This document shows positions 50,932 through 60,826 of a DNA stretch of 64,000 bases, piece by piece. The stretch covers positions 524,001-588,000 of the forward strand of contig NZ_JAFCJE010000001.1 in the NCBI RefSeq assembly GCF_018131185.1, given 5' to 3'. Source of the DNA: Bradyrhizobium diazoefficiens (GTDB lineage Bacteria; Pseudomonadota; Alphaproteobacteria; Rhizobiales; Xanthobacteraceae). The notes under the pieces are model-generated. The model made no database searches. It saw only the letters and a list, made by a program, of their open reading frames with translations, and had not been told where the DNA came from. Made by a program: the position numbers and the translations under genes. Every line of letters starts with the position of its first letter. Position 1 is the stretch's first letter.

Positions 50932-52659
50932 CTACGAGGCTTTGCCGAGGACGTGGATCTCGCCGTCCTCCACCAACGCCACCTTGCGCGTATGGAAGGC
51001 GTCCAGCGTCGAGCGGTGGCCGATCGAGACGATGGTGGCCTGTGGCAGCTTCTCCGTCAGCAGCCGATAGAGCCGGTCCTCGGACGGCTCGTCCAGCGAA
51101 GCCGTCGCCTCGTCCAGGAAGAGATAGTCGGGCACGTGCAGCAGCGCGCGGGCAAGACCAAGGCGTTGCTGTTCGCCGAGCGACAATGTCCTGTTCCAGT
51201 GACCGTCCTCGTCGAGCCGGTCTGCCAGCCGCTTCATGCCGACCGCGACCAGGGCGTCGCGGATCTGCTCGGGCGGGAAGGTGCCGTGCTCGGCAGGGTA
51301 GATCACGGCGTCGCCCAGCGGGCCGATCGGGAAATACGGCCGCTGCGGCAGCATCATCAGCCTGGACTTCTCGGGAACGGTGATCGTGCCGGTGCCGAAC
51401 GGCCAGACCCCGGCGATGGCGCGGAATAGTGTGGACTTGCCGGAGCCCGACGCGCCGGTGACCAGCACCCGCTCCGACGGCTGGATCGTGAAGCCGGCGG
51501 CTGCGACCAGAGGGGTGCCGTTCGGTAGCTTGACGAGGAGCCGCTCGAGCGCGATGGCCGTGCCCTTCGAGGGCGCGACTTCGATGGTCGGCTCCCGGGT
51601 CGCGCCGCGGGCGGCTGAGCTGACCGACATCTCGAAGCCGTCGAGGCGGGCGATCACCGCGCGCCACTCGGCGAGCGAACGATAGGCGGTGACGAAGAAG
51701 GACAGCGCATCCTGAACGCTTCCGAACGCCGAGCCGGTCTGCATCATGTCGCCGAGCTGGATGCGCTTGGCGAAGTAGGCAGGCGCGACCACCACATAGG
51801 GAAAGAGCGTTGCGGCCTGACCGTAGCTTGCCGTGAACGCGGTCAGGCGCTTGGTCCGGCTCATGATCTCGTACCAATTGCCGATGACGAAGCCGAAGCG
51901 CCGCAGCAGCCGCCCTCGCTCCGCGTCCTCGCCCTTCAAGAGCGCGATCTGCTCGGAATTCTCGCGCACGCGGATGAGGTTGAAACGGAAATCCGCCTCG
52001 AAGCGCTGCTGCTCGAAATTCAGGTTGACGAGCGGGGCGCCGATCCAGTGCGTCAGGGCGGTGCCCGCGATCGCGTAGGCCACCGCGCACCAGACCAGAA
52101 AGCCGGGGACGATGATGTCGGTGCCGTAAATGTACAAGGGCGCCTTGTAGGACAGGCCCCAGAGGATGACGATGAACGAGGCCAGCGTCACGATCGAGGA
52201 CAGAAGGCCGAGGCCGATGCTCAGCGTCTGTTCGACGAAGGTCTTGACGTCCTCGGTGATACGCTGGTCCGGATTGTCGGCGGCGTCGCCCTTGAGCTGC
52301 ATGCGGTAATGCGTGGCGCCGTCGAGCCATTCGCCGAGATAATGTTGCGTCAGCCATTGCCGCCAGCGGATCTGGAGCCATTGGTTCAGGTAGAGCTTGT
52401 AGACGGCCAGCGCGACGAAGGTGAAGGCGAGGCCAAGAAAGATCCAGACCTCCTTGACGAACTCGGGCAGATCGTAGGCCTGCAGCGCGCTGTAGAAGCG
52501 GTTCTGCCATTGATTGAGGAGCACATTGATCGCGACCAGCACCAGCTCCATGGCAACGACGACGGCGAGCAAGCCGCGGCCGGCCCATTTGTCCTCCGAC
52601 CAGAAATAGGGAGCGGCGATTCGCCAGACGATCGCGAGCGTGGCGCTGATGTTCTTCAC
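50932..52659 (-). CDS. ABC transporter, fused permease-ATPase, SbmA/BacA-like membrane domain
   Basis: Half-transporter of about 575 residues that should dimerise. The N-terminal half (about 1-330) has six hydrophobic segments of the SbmA/BacA-like or YddA type, with HYRMQLKGDAADNPDQRI, the marker of this subgroup (NPDQRI). The ATPase has Walker A GASGSGKST (Lys408), signature LSLGEQQRLGLAR and Walker B YLFLDEATAS. The start is the GTG at 52659 with AGGAG upstream; an ATG at 52689 is possible. Members include BclA, which takes up plant antimicrobial peptides in Bradyrhizobium; equivalence is not established. Confidence 0.88.
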   Translation of the reverse strand: MKNISATLAIVWRIAAPYFWSEDKWAGRGLLAVVVAMELVLVAINVLLNQWQNRFYSALQAYDLPEFVKEVWIFLGLAFTFVALAVYKLYLNQWLQIRWRQWLTQHYLGEWLDGATHYRMQLKGDAADNPDQRITEDVKTFVEQTLSIGLGLLSSIVTLASFIVILWGLSYKAPLYIYGTDIIVPGFLVWCAVAYAIAGTALTHWIGAPLVNLNFEQQRFEADFRFNLIRVRENSEQIALLKGEDAERGRLLRRFGFVIGNWYEIMSRTKRLTAFTASYGQAATLFPYVVVAPAYFAKRIQLGDMMQTGSAFGSVQDALSFFVTAYRSLAEWRAVIARLDGFEMSVSSAARGATREPTIEVAPSKGTAIALERLLVKLPNGTPLVAAAGFTIQPSERVLVTGASGSGKSTLFRAIAGVWPFGTGTITVPEKSRLMMLPQRPYFPIGPLGDAVIYPAEHGTFPPEQIRDALVAVGMKRLADRLDEDGHWNRTLSLGEQQRLGLARALLHVPDYLFLDEATASLDEPSEDRLYRLLTEKLPQATIVSIGHRSTLDAFHTRKVALVEDGEIHVLGKAS

Positions 52660-52969
52660 AGAGCGGGGTCTCCTAGGGGATGTGCACAACCACCCGGAGC
52701 CAAGGACTTGAGGCCATGGCGGAAATGGGCGCGCTCAGACTAAAGTCGCAAGTTTCTGCAATTTGCGTTGGCTTGCCGCAGCTTGCAACCCTAGCATGGG
52801 GCTCCACGGCGCGGGGCAGGCGGCTCCGGGATTTCGCGAGCTTGTGAGTGGACGGGAACCGCTGCATTCGCGAGGAATTCATATCCATCCGGGGGTTATC
52901 GCTTCGAGCATCAAGCAGGTTCGGCCGTCCACGCGGGCCGACTGCCATAACATGCGTGGGGAGAAGACT
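52660..52969. other. Divergent intergenic region upstream of the ABC transporter and permease genes
   Basis: About 310 bp with no supportable gene. The permease-proximal frame is open but has atypical composition. Both promoters should lie here; I could not identify clear -35/-10 pairs or operators. Confidence 0.4.
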
Positions 52970-54634
52970 ATGTGGAATCAAATCTATGATCCGTTGCACA
53001 GCCCGGTGTTGTCGACGATTGCGGCGGCCGTGCCGGTCGTCACGCTGCTGGTCCTGATCGCGAGCGGACGCGTCCAGGCCCATATCGCCGCGGTCATCGC
53101 CGTGATCGTGACCAACCTGATCACGATCTTCGTCTTCACCATGCCGGCGAACATGTCGATCCGCGCTTCGGTGCTTGGCATCGTGACCGGCTTCTTCCCC
53201 ATCGGCTGGATCGTGCTCAACGTCATTTTCCTCTACCAGGTAACGGTGAGAACCGGCCGCTTTGAATTGCTCAAGCGGGCGGTCGGCGGCGTCACCGAGG
53301 ACCGGCGGCTGCAATTGCTGCTGATCGCGTTCTCGTTCGGCGCGTTCTTCGAGGGCGCTTCCGGCTTCGGCACGCCGGTCGCGATCACCGGCGCCGTGCT
53401 GATCGGCCTCGGCTTCTCGCCGCTCGCGGCATCCGGCCTGTCGCTGATCGCCAACACCGCGCCGGTTGCCTATGGCGCGCTGGGCACGCCGATCCAGGGG
53501 CTATCCTCGGTCACGGGGCTCGATCCCTACATTCTCGGCGCTATGGTCGGCCGGCAATTGCCGCTCTTCTCACTGATCGTGCCGTTCTGGGTGGTATGGG
53601 CATTCGCGGGCTGGAAGGGCATGAAGGATGTCTGGCCGGCGATCCTCGTCACCGGCCTGTCGTTCGCGATCCCGCAATTCGTGATCTCCAACTTCATCAA
53701 TCCCTGGATCGTCGACATCGGTGCGTCGCTGATCTCGATGGGGGCGCTGATCCTGTTCCTGAAGGTCTGGCAGCCCAGGCAGCTCTGGCTGTCGCCGGCG
53801 TTGCGCGGCAATGATGAATCGGCCGCCACCATGACGGCGGCAAAGCCGCTCGACAAGACGCCGCTGACGCAGAGCGAGCTGTTCAGCGCGCTGCTGCCGT
53901 GGATCATCGTCTGCATCGTGATGCTGATCTGGGGCAACGGCACCTTCAAAGGGTGGGCGAATTCGATCTTCGTCTGGAACTATCCCATTCCCGAGCTGCA
54001 TCAGATGATCAACAAGATGCCGCCGGTTGCGCCAGGGCCGACCAAGGAGAGCGCGGTGTTCGCTTTCACTTACCTGTCCTTCACCGGCACGGGCATGCTG
54101 ATCGCGGCGATCATCTCCGGCTTCCTGATGGGTGTCGGTCCCGGCAAGCTCGCGATCGAGTATGGCCGCACCATCCGGCTGTGCGCGATCTCGCTGATCA
54201 CGATCTCGGCGATGCTCGCGATCGGCACGCTGACGCGGCTGTCCGGCGTCGACGCGACGCTTGGCCTCGCCTTCGCGGCCACCGGCGTGCTCTATCCCTT
54301 CTTCGGCACGCTGCTCGGCTGGCTCGGTGTTGCGCTGACGGGATCCGACACTGCCTCCAACGTGCTGTTCGGAAACCTGCAGAAGATCACCTCCGAGCAG
54401 CTCGGCCTGTCGCCGATCCTGATGGCCGCGGCGAACTCGTCCGGCGGCGTGATGGGCAAGATGATCGATGCGCAGTCGATCGTGGTCGCTTCTACGGCCA
54501 CCAACTGGTACGGCCATGAAGGCACGATTCTTCGCTTCGTGTTCTGGCACTCGATCGTGCTGGCCTGTCTCGTCGGCCTGTTCGTGACGTTGCAGGCCTA
54601 TGTATGGCCGTTCACGGCGATGGTGCTGAAGTAG
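52970..54634 (+). CDS. L-lactate/glycolate permease (LctP family)
   Basis: Polytopic inner-membrane symporter of 554 residues with about 13 hydrophobic segments. Family features include SFGAFFEGASGFGTPVAITGAVL, by its core FFEGASGFGTPVA, then NTAPVAYGALGTPI, and the C-terminal GSDTASNVLFGNLQ and ANSSGGVMGKMIDAQSIVVA (core SSGGVMGKMI). The family imports L-lactate, D-lactate and glycolate with protons. GGGGAGA lies 5 bp before the ATG at 52970. A nearby glcDEF operon makes glycolate import a plausible role. Confidence 0.94.
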   Translation: MWNQIYDPLHSPVLSTIAAAVPVVTLLVLIASGRVQAHIAAVIAVIVTNLITIFVFTMPANMSIRASVLGIVTGFFPIGWIVLNVIFLYQVTVRTGRFELLKRAVGGVTEDRRLQLLLIAFSFGAFFEGASGFGTPVAITGAVLIGLGFSPLAASGLSLIANTAPVAYGALGTPIQGLSSVTGLDPYILGAMVGRQLPLFSLIVPFWVVWAFAGWKGMKDVWPAILVTGLSFAIPQFVISNFINPWIVDIGASLISMGALILFLKVWQPRQLWLSPALRGNDESAATMTAAKPLDKTPLTQSELFSALLPWIIVCIVMLIWGNGTFKGWANSIFVWNYPIPELHQMINKMPPVAPGPTKESAVFAFTYLSFTGTGMLIAAIISGFLMGVGPGKLAIEYGRTIRLCAISLITISAMLAIGTLTRLSGVDATLGLAFAATGVLYPFFGTLLGWLGVALTGSDTASNVLFGNLQKITSEQLGLSPILMAAANSSGGVMGKMIDAQSIVVASTATNWYGHEGTILRFVFWHSIVLACLVGLFVTLQAYVWPFTAMVLK

Positions 54635-54657
54635 CAGGTCGCGCCAGGCTTCGACGC

Positions 54658-54692
54658 AAATCCCCGCGAGGCTCGCCTCCGCGGGGATTTTT
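54658..54692 (+). terminator. Intrinsic terminator after the permease gene
   Basis: Stem AAATCCCCGCG / CGCGGGGATTT with an 11-base loop, followed by TTG. It starts 24 bp after the permease stop. Confidence 0.85.
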
Positions 54693-54778
54693 GCATCTAC
54701 GGCTGCAGCGGGAGAACCTTCTCAAGGACGCCGCCGTCTTATAGAAGGTGCGGCAAATCAGGTCGGACGAGAGGTCTC

Positions 54779-55177
54779 ATGGTTTTGCTCAAGCGATTGG
54801 TGTGTGCGGCAGTTGCAGTGCTCGCGATGTCCACGCTCGCGGGAGCGCAGGAGGGGTTCCCCTTCGGTACGGAGATGACGCTGGAAGCGCTGCCGCAAGC
54901 AGGCTCGAAGCGGATTCCGAACATCGAGATCGGCGACCATGGCGAAGTCGTGCTGGAGCTCTGGTGTAAGGGCGGCAAGGGCCAGTTCTCGGTCGCCGGC
55001 AACACCGTGATCTTCGTCCCCGGTCAGATCCAGGACCGTTCATGCCCGCCGGCAAGGGCGCAGGCCGACGACGAGCTCGTCGCTGCGCTCTCCAGTGTCG
55101 AGACCTGGAAGCGCCAGGGTGACGTGCTGACGCTGATCGGCCCGAAGTCGCTGCGCTTTCGCACGACTGGGAATTAG
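54779..55177 (+). CDS. Secreted META/HslJ-like domain protein
   Basis: Protein of 132 residues with a signal peptide (MVLLKRLVCAAVAVLAMSTL to AGAQE). The mature domain resembles META/HslJ: VVLELWCKGGKGQFSVAGN, a central Cys in DRSCPPARAQADDELVAAL, and WKRQGDVLTLIGPKSLRF, the family's closing hairpin. META proteins sit in the cell envelope and relate to heat shock or novobiocin resistance; a role here is unknown. AGAGG precedes the ATG. Confidence 0.78.
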   Translation: MVLLKRLVCAAVAVLAMSTLAGAQEGFPFGTEMTLEALPQAGSKRIPNIEIGDHGEVVLELWCKGGKGQFSVAGNTVIFVPGQIQDRSCPPARAQADDELVAALSSVETWKRQGDVLTLIGPKSLRFRTTGN

Positions 55178-55184
55178 GCCTCTC

Positions 55185-55310
55185 GTGTCCCGGACAAGGC
55201 GCACCGCGCAAGCGATGCGACGCAGAGCCGGGACCCAGCCCTTGTCATCGATCGTGCTCGTGGCCACTGGGCTCCGGCTCTGCAGCGCATCGCGCTGCGT
55301 CCCGGGCACG
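55185..55310. repeat. Second type of intergenic palindromic repeat
   Basis: Imperfect inverted repeat of about 126 bp: the left part runs GTGTCCCGG and GCAGAGCCGGGACCCA, mirrored on the right by TGGGCTCCGGCTCTGC and CCCGGGCAC. It lies between two convergent stops, so it may also act as a bidirectional terminator. It differs in sequence from the repeat at 27336-27416. Confidence 0.7.
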
Positions 55311-55323
55311 ATTGATCAGCGGG

Positions 55324-56535
55324 TCACTTCCACACCGACTTGTCGGCATCCCAGCGCTGACCCCTGAGCTCCCTGGTGAGCGCCTCGAACGAACCGTTGT
55401 CGTCGGGCTGCTCGCCTTCCTCGTCGATCGAAGCGTCGTCGGAGAGATTGAGCTTGGCGCCGCTGCTCTCGTCGGCGGTGGTCGTCGCGGGGCTGCCGAT
55501 CCAGAGCATGAGCTTGTCGGTCGTGCCCGGCTTGTCGGGCGAGACGAGCCCCGCGACCTCGATCGTGTCGGTCAGCTCGAGCGCCGGAAAATCCTGGTTC
55601 GGCCGCTTGAAGACCAGCTTCAGCTTGCCCGTGGCGGAATTGAAGTTCTGCGAGACCGGCTTTGCGGCGAGTGTTCGGCTCAAGACGTTCGAGACCGCGG
55701 CTGCGAGCTTGTTGCGGTTGATCTTGTCGCCTTCGCGCCAGTCGGCCGCGGGAAAGCGGATGGTGCGGTCCATCTCGGTCATGCCCGCGGTCCAGCCTGC
55801 GGCGGTGACGCCCGGCATCGCCTTGAATTTCGCCAGCAGCGCGCTGGCGCGCTCGGGATCGACCGACATGTTGATGGTCTGCTCGCCTGCGCGCAGCGCG
55901 TCGCAGCCGACACTGAGGCTGGCCAGCGTCACCTCGATCTCCTGGCCCTTCAGGCTCTTCAGGAAGTCGGTCGCCGCATCGAGCTTGACCTTGACCGCGA
56001 TGGCCTCCGGCGAGACGTCGGTGAAATCCTTCGGCTGCGGCGTGATGCCGTCGTCGGAGGTCTGGTTGTCCTGAAATTCCTTCTCGCTGAGGTCGGAATT
56101 ATCGGGCGAGGTCACCTCGGTCACCACCTGGCCGATGCTGATCTGGCCGCGGAACTCGACGCTGTCCCCGCTCTGCTTTCGCAGCAGCTTGACGCTGACC
56201 GGAGCCTTCTCGCCGGTGCTCTGCGTGGTACCGGTCAGCGTCTGGCCCGCGACCTGGAGATTGACGACGAAGCGGTCCTTGCGGTCGGAGTTCTTCGCGA
56301 CGGGATAACAGACGTCCAGCACCGCCGCCGTGACCGTCTTGCCCTGGCGCGTTTCCTTGAGGATCACGTCGGCATTGCCGTCCATCAGCCCGTCGATCGA
56401 GGTAAAATAGCGCGTCTCCACGCCACCGGGCGCCGCGGCCTTGGGTGACAGCTTCATCTGGGCGGATGCGGGTTGTGGCGCCACCGCAAGCAGCGCCGCC
56501 AAAACGACTGTCGGACAAACCAGAAGCGCGCGCAT
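55324..56535 (-). CDS. Exported hypothetical protein, 403 aa
   Basis: Protein with a signal peptide (MRALLVCPTVVLAALLAVAP to ASAQM) and a large soluble, beta-rich periplasmic part with an acidic C-terminus (SDDASIDEEGEQPDD). Two cysteines in the mature part (DVCYPV, SVGCDAL) could form a disulfide. No domain is recognised. It lies upstream of the convergent palindromic repeat and 140 bp from groEL's terminator. No function is assigned; orthologues should exist if it is envelope-related. Confidence 0.75.
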   Translation of the reverse strand: MRALLVCPTVVLAALLAVAPQPASAQMKLSPKAAAPGGVETRYFTSIDGLMDGNADVILKETRQGKTVTAAVLDVCYPVAKNSDRKDRFVVNLQVAGQTLTGTTQSTGEKAPVSVKLLRKQSGDSVEFRGQISIGQVVTEVTSPDNSDLSEKEFQDNQTSDDGITPQPKDFTDVSPEAIAVKVKLDAATDFLKSLKGQEIEVTLASLSVGCDALRAGEQTINMSVDPERASALLAKFKAMPGVTAAGWTAGMTEMDRTIRFPAADWREGDKINRNKLAAAVSNVLSRTLAAKPVSQNFNSATGKLKLVFKRPNQDFPALELTDTIEVAGLVSPDKPGTTDKLMLWIGSPATTTADESSGAKLNLSDDASIDEEGEQPDDNGSFEALTRELRGQRWDADKSVWK

Positions 56536-56621
56536 CGCGGAAATCCCTGATCAAGAATCGGCGCGCCACCGTAGTGGGTTTTCGCCATCGGTTGAATCGG
56601 AAAGCTGAAGGCAGAGTCTGC

Positions 56622-56651
56622 AAAAAAGAAGGCCGCCCGGAGGCGGCCTTC
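56622..56651 (-). terminator. Intrinsic terminator of groESL
   Basis: On the minus strand a 10-bp stem (GAAGGCCGCC / GGCGGCCTTC, loop TCCG) is followed by six T residues (56627-56622), 25 bp after the groEL stop. Confidence 0.88.
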
Positions 56652-56676
56652 GCAACATTGTAATGAATGGATCGGC

Positions 56677-58410
<1,734 letters not shown>

Positions 58411-58424
58411 TCAGGCGGATGGCC

Positions 58425-58721
58425 TTAGGCCAGAACGCCCATGATGTCCGACTCCTTCATGATCAGGAGGTCTTCGTTGTCGATCTTGACCTCGGTGCCC
58501 GACCACTTGCCGAACAGCACGCGGTCGCCGACCTTGAGGTCGATCGGGGTCAGCTTGCCGGCTTCGTCCCGGCCGCCGGGGCCGACGGCGACGACCTCGC
58601 CCTGGGACGGCTTTTCCTTGGCGGTGTCCGGAATGATGATGCCGCCCTTGGTCTTTTCCTCGGCGTCGATACGTTTGACCACGACACGGTCATGCAGCGG
58701 ACGAAATTTGGATTTAGCCAT
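58425..58721 (-). CDS. groS: Co-chaperonin GroES
   Basis: Ten-kDa lid of the GroEL chaperonin, 98 residues. It begins [19 protein letters not shown]; the mobile loop is [20 protein letters not shown], seen here by its GGIIIPDTA core; the rest is [13 protein letters not shown] and a C-terminal [10 protein letters not shown]. First gene of the operon, transcribed from a promoter with consensus -35 and a CIRCE element, with AAAGGGAAA before the ATG. Confidence 0.98.
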   Translation of the reverse strand: MAKSKFRPLHDRVVVKRIDAEEKTKGGIIIPDTAKEKPSQGEVVAVGPGGRDEAGKLTPIDLKVGDRVLFGKWSGTEVKIDNEDLLIMKESDIMGVLA

Positions 58722-58814
58722 GACGTTTCCCTTTGGAGGCTCGCTTCGGAAGTAGTGGAAGTGGGTGGGGCGGCGCTTCCGTCCATCCCCTATCCCGAGA
58801 ATCGAACGGCGCGC

Positions 58815-58841
58815 TTAGCAATCGGGCTTTCCGAGTGCTAA
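58815..58841. promoter_or_regulatory. CIRCE element (HrcA operator) of groESL
   Basis: TTAGCAATC, nine spacer bases, then GAGTGCTAA. Only one base differs from the CIRCE consensus TTAGCACTC-N9-GAGTGCTAA. It lies just downstream of the predicted transcription start, so HrcA bound here would block the groESL promoter. Confidence 0.93.
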
Positions 58842-58852
58842 TAGTGGGCTCG

Positions 58853-58881
58853 GAAATATGGCTTGGCCGCGATCCTGTCAA
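58853..58881 (-). promoter_or_regulatory. Sigma-70-type promoter of groESL
   Basis: On the minus strand, -35 TTGACA (58881-58876), a 17-bp spacer and -10 TATTTC (58858-58853). The start of transcription should fall near 58846, immediately before the CIRCE element. Confidence 0.75.
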
Positions 58882-59037
58882 GCAAAGGTGGTTAAGCGAT
58901 TGGTGAGGCGGATATAGGATGGTGGCATTGGAAACGTGTTCGGGGCGCCGGCGTGTCAAAGGACGTCATTGCTCCGGCAGCGGTTTTGCGCTTGGCTGCG
59001 GGAGGGGTGCGGCCATGGTTTTGTTCGGGGGAATGCC

Positions 59038-59559
59038 ATGATCAGTTCGGCTCACGCGCGCACGGTTGCCAATCTGGCGGCCGCCTCTTGTCTGGCGCTG
59101 CTGCTGGGCGCTTGCGGCGGCGGCTTCAGCCTGCCGTCTCTCACGTCGTCCGCGCCGCCGCCCGAAGCCGAGCCGGGAGTAGCTCCGGAAATGCCCGCGA
59201 CCATTCGCGCCGACGAGATCGTGGGCCGCTGGGGTCTGGCCTCGTTCCAAAACCCGGCCGACCGCGCCCGCACCGAGGCTGCCGCCCGGGCCCAGTGCAA
59301 GAATCCCTATGTGATCACCGCCGGCTCCTCCGGCGGCGTGATCATGCATCTGGCCGATCAGGCAACGCCCCAGGAGCTGCGGCTGAAGGGGTCGCCGAGC
59401 GGCAAGAACTACATCGGACCGGCGGGCCCGACCCCCGGCGACCAGGACCGCGAGATCATCTCCTTCGACGGCCGGGTCCTGATCACCCGCTTCATCGACA
59501 AGGACGCCGCCACCCGCTACGGCAACATGGTCTACGTCCGCTGCGCGCCGAGGGCGTAG
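59038..59559 (+). CDS. Predicted lipoprotein, 173 aa
   Basis: Lipoprotein with signal peptide and lipobox LGAC; Cys26 would be the lipid-modified residue. A Pro-rich linker (SSAPPPEAEPG) precedes a folded domain with VGRWGLASFQNPADRART and CKNPYVITAGSSGGVIM. Cysteine residues in CKNPY and VRCAP could pair. No domain is recognised. GGGGGA lies 7 bp before the ATG at 59038; the upstream frame lacks a start context. Located in the inner or outer membrane; the residue after Cys26 is Gly, with no Asp at +2. Confidence 0.82.
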   Translation: MISSAHARTVANLAAASCLALLLGACGGGFSLPSLTSSAPPPEAEPGVAPEMPATIRADEIVGRWGLASFQNPADRARTEAAARAQCKNPYVITAGSSGGVIMHLADQATPQELRLKGSPSGKNYIGPAGPTPGDQDREIISFDGRVLITRFIDKDAATRYGNMVYVRCAPRA

Positions 59560-59581
59560 CGAGGTTCCGGCCTAACCGTTC

Positions 59582-59665
59582 GTCATTGCGAGCGTAGCGA
59601 AGCAACCCAGACTGCTTCCGCGGAGGCAGCCTGGATTGCTTCGTCGCTTCGCTCCTCGCAATGAC
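59582..59665. repeat. Palindromic repeat element, copy 2
   Basis: An 84-bp inverted repeat that starts GTCATTGCGAG and ends CTCGCAATGAC. It shares the ends, the GAAGCAA(T/C)CCAGA arm, the central TCCGCGGAGG and the GGATTGCTTCGTCGC arm with the copy at 27336-27416. It lies between the lipoprotein and cheZ in convergent orientation. Confidence 0.87.
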
Positions 59666-59672
59666 GGCAAAC

Positions 59673-59706
59673 AAAAAACGCCGGCCTCTCGGCCGGCGTT
59701 TTGTTT
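59673..59706. terminator. Bidirectional intrinsic terminator
   Basis: Stem ACGCCGGCC / GGCCGGCGT with loop TCTC, flanked by AAAAA on the left and TTTTGTTTT on the right, so it works in both directions between the lipoprotein and cheZ stops. Confidence 0.85.
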
Positions 59707-59724
59707 TCCGTCTGTCGCGTCCGC

Positions 59725-60510
59725 TCAGTCGAACAGCGCGTCGATGTCGTCCTGCGAGGCATGGCCGACGTCGCCGGCGAGCTTCGGACCGTTGAGAAGC
59801 TTCTCGTCCTCGCTGCGGTTGTCGACATGCGCATGCGCAGGCACGTGGGACTTGATCGCGTCGACGCCGCCCCAGATCTCCATCATCGCATTGATGTGCT
59901 GCTCGATGAACTTCATCGTGGTCATGACCTTGCTGATGCGCTGGCCGGTCAGGTCCTGGAAGTTGCAGGCCTCGAAGATCGAGATCACGCGTTCCTGGAT
60001 GTCGTCGGCGAGCCGCTTCTGCTGGTCGACCGAGTCCACCTTGGACATTGCGCTGGCGGCCTGGTCGATCGATTCCGCGGCTTCGAGGATCTGCTGGGTC
60101 GCGTGCTCGGTGCCGCCGACGACCGCGCCGAGTTCGCCGTTGACCTTGGCCATCTCGCCGCCGTCAAAGCTCTTGCCGTGCAGCGTGGCGATCTCGCGCT
60201 TGGTGCGGTCGATCGCGTCATGGATGAGGTCGAGCTCGACCTTCAGCTTCTCGCACTGCTCGATCTGGGCCCGATAGGTTTCGAGCATGGTGCGAGCCTC
60301 GGAGAGCTCGTGGGCGGTGGAGGCGTCGATTGCCGCCATGGCCGCGCTGCCCGATAGCGGCGCGCTGCCCTTCGCCATCTGTGCGCGGATCGCACGTAGC
60401 TCGGCCATGATCTCGCTATGCATCGGCATTGCCTCTTCGGTTACGTCCAAAATCGGCATCTCGCCACCAGCGATATCCTCGACGCGAAAACGTTTGCGGT
60501 GAACAGCCAT
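59725..60510 (-). CDS. cheZ: Protein phosphatase CheZ
   Basis: CheY-P phosphatase of 261 residues that resets the chemotaxis signal. The four-helix-bundle core holds ACNFQDLTGQRISKVM; Asp186 and Gln190 of FQDLTGQ correspond to the catalytic pair. The C-terminal SQDDIDALFD is the CheY-binding helix. The N-terminal region (MAVHRKRFRVEDI) is longer than in E. coli CheZ. No other chemotaxis or flagellar gene is in the window, so it acts with genes elsewhere. It is divergent from the L,D-transpeptidase. Confidence 0.92.
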   Translation of the reverse strand: MAVHRKRFRVEDIAGGEMPILDVTEEAMPMHSEIMAELRAIRAQMAKGSAPLSGSAAMAAIDASTAHELSEARTMLETYRAQIEQCEKLKVELDLIHDAIDRTKREIATLHGKSFDGGEMAKVNGELGAVVGGTEHATQQILEAAESIDQAASAMSKVDSVDQQKRLADDIQERVISIFEACNFQDLTGQRISKVMTTMKFIEQHINAMMEIWGGVDAIKSHVPAHAHVDNRSEDEKLLNGPKLAGDVGHASQDDIDALFD

Positions 60511-60826
60511 CAGGAAACTCCCCCCACCTCACTCACGCGACTTTGTAGTCAGAAGCGATTTAACACGAAGTTCACAGCAGGAACTGTTGTGCGGCGTCGC
60601 GCGACCGCGCGCAAAGAAGCGATTAACCATGGCCGCGCCGCGTTCATCGAAAATAAACGCTGATCGCCAAATTGCCCCTCGGTTGACGACGTGGTGAATC
60701 CAAACGCCCGATACGTTTACCAAACAAAACGGCTTTTGCTTTTTATTGACCACGTCGAGGGGCGCGGACCGGCCATCAGCCCTCCACGGCGCATGTGATC
60801 TAGACGAAACAGTACAGAGTACGTCG
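60511..60826. other. Divergent intergenic region with a split inverted repeat
   Basis: About 315 bp between cheZ and the L,D-transpeptidase; no supportable gene. GACGTGGT (60688-60695) and ACCACGTC (60749-60756) form an inverted repeat 53 bp apart, and CCCCTCG/CGAGGGG flank them, so the arms extend with a 7-bp insertion. TTGACG and TTGACC occur near 60683 and 60746 and may be -35 elements. The AT-rich tract 60722-60747 is notable. Confidence 0.45.

Noticed and set aside
55312..56448. 378-codon plus-strand frame opposite the exported hypothetical protein
   Set aside because: The minus-strand frame has a proper signal peptide and protein-like composition; this one does not.
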